A stretch of DNA of 42,470 bases from an uncultured Oscillospiraceae bacterium (GTDB lineage: Bacteria; Bacillota; Clostridia; Oscillospirales; Ruminococcaceae): the NCBI GenBank assembly GCA_934444765.1, contig CAKSDC010000019.1, forward strand, positions 1 through 42,470, read 5' to 3'. The notes beneath the pieces were generated by a model. The model saw nothing but the letters and a program-made list of their open reading frames with translations, had not been told where the DNA came from and made no database searches. This document shows positions 42,299-42,470 of this stretch, one piece after another. A program made the translations under genes and the position numbers. The stretch's first letter is position 1; every line of letters begins with the position of its first letter.

Positions 42299-42327
42299 TT
42301 GACTTTTCGGAAATATTATGATATACT
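42299..42327 (+). promoter_or_regulatory. Strong promoter P1 at the right edge
   Basis: TTGACT (42299-42304), 17 bp, TATACT (42322-42327). The following 90 bases contain a short hairpin (CGCC/GGCG) but no credible gene. Probably the first of two promoters of a stable RNA operon starting beyond the window. Confidence 0.75.
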
Positions 42328-42422
42328 AATCAAGTCGCCAGTTGAGGCGGGCGAGTGGACAGATACAACCCATAAGTTAAAACCTCTAAAAGCTAAAATT
42401 TTTAAAAAGTTCAAAAAAACAC

Positions 42423-42451
42423 TTGACATTTTAAAAGTTTTATGGTATACT
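42423..42451 (+). promoter_or_regulatory. Strong promoter P2 at the right edge
   Basis: TTGACA (42423-42428), 17 bp, TATACT (42446-42451), preceded by an A/T-rich UP-element-like tract. It points out of the window. Confidence 0.8.
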
Positions 42452-42470
42452 TAAATAGTTGCGTGAGGTT

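Noticed and set aside
42260..42454. A 64-codon open frame at the right edge
   Set aside because: It overlaps two near-consensus promoters, has no ribosome site and a Lys-rich composition from A/T-rich DNA. It is better read as a stable-RNA promoter region.
1..42470. Insertion sequences, prophage genes, integrases or attachment sites
   Set aside because: No transposase, integrase or phage structural protein was recognised, and no long direct repeats were noticed. The two similar tRNA-Gln genes are the only near-identical repeat longer than about 60 bases that I saw.

Overview
This looks like chromosomal DNA of an anaerobic, low-G+C, endospore-forming Firmicute of the Ruminococcaceae/Oscillospiraceae kind. 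The evidence is a secreted protein with a dockerin-like calcium loop and Thr/Pro linker, a class B sortase with a Thr-rich stalk, both dipicolinate synthase subunits (spore core), bacterial glycogen genes, a Na+-type F-ATPase rotor subunit, frequent TTG starts behind strong AGGAGG-type ribosome sites, and promoters of the TTGACA-17 bp-TATAAT kind. The species cannot be named from the sequence alone.

Layout. Positions 1-3635 hold the end of an operon that enters from the left: a P-loop STAND/AAA-like ATPase overlapping (ATGA) a protein with a C-terminal HEPN-like RxxxxH helix, plausibly a defence or conflict module. Then come an ArsB/NhaD-type anion transporter, a DUF4250 protein, tRNA-Arg(ACG), the secreted dockerin/C39 peptidase/ricin-lectin protein, an Mrp/NBP35 Fe-S carrier, an AI-2E family permease, glycogen synthase, a bacterial dynamin-like GTPase with a small membrane partner, a YdbC/PC4 ssDNA-binding protein and a stand-alone argJ (to 15.3 kb). 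From 15.5 to 18.4 kb lies an esterase, acyltransferase and HAD phosphatase run, followed by the glycolytic cluster pgk, a small membrane protein, tpiA and gpmI (to 22.4 kb). Next are a LacI-sensor/GGDEF protein, two small membrane proteins, TspO, and a PARP/macrodomain gene pair (26.3-28.0 kb). A complete F1Fo ATP synthase operon (atpI-like, B, E, F, H, A, G, D, C) runs leftward from 35.0 to 28.2 kb. After it are glgB, a divergent sortase B/esterase/GNAT run, and the dipicolinate synthase pair dpaA and dpaB, split by two tRNA-Gln genes. The right edge has two strong tandem promoters pointing out of the window.

How the parts work together. Most of the window is housekeeping: lower glycolysis, glycogen storage and an ATP synthase whose c subunit carries the two-carboxylate Na+ signature (E32, E65, S66, T67, Y70). 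The most unusual unit is the PARP/macrodomain pair. It combines a full WGR-PRD-ART enzyme with intact H-Y-E and a single-domain TARG1/DarG-like hydrolase that keeps its catalytic Lys and Asp, both under one clear promoter. This would make a compact ADP-ribosylation writer/eraser system. A second window-wide signal is that I found no GATC tetranucleotide in 42 kb, and CTAG also seems to be missing.
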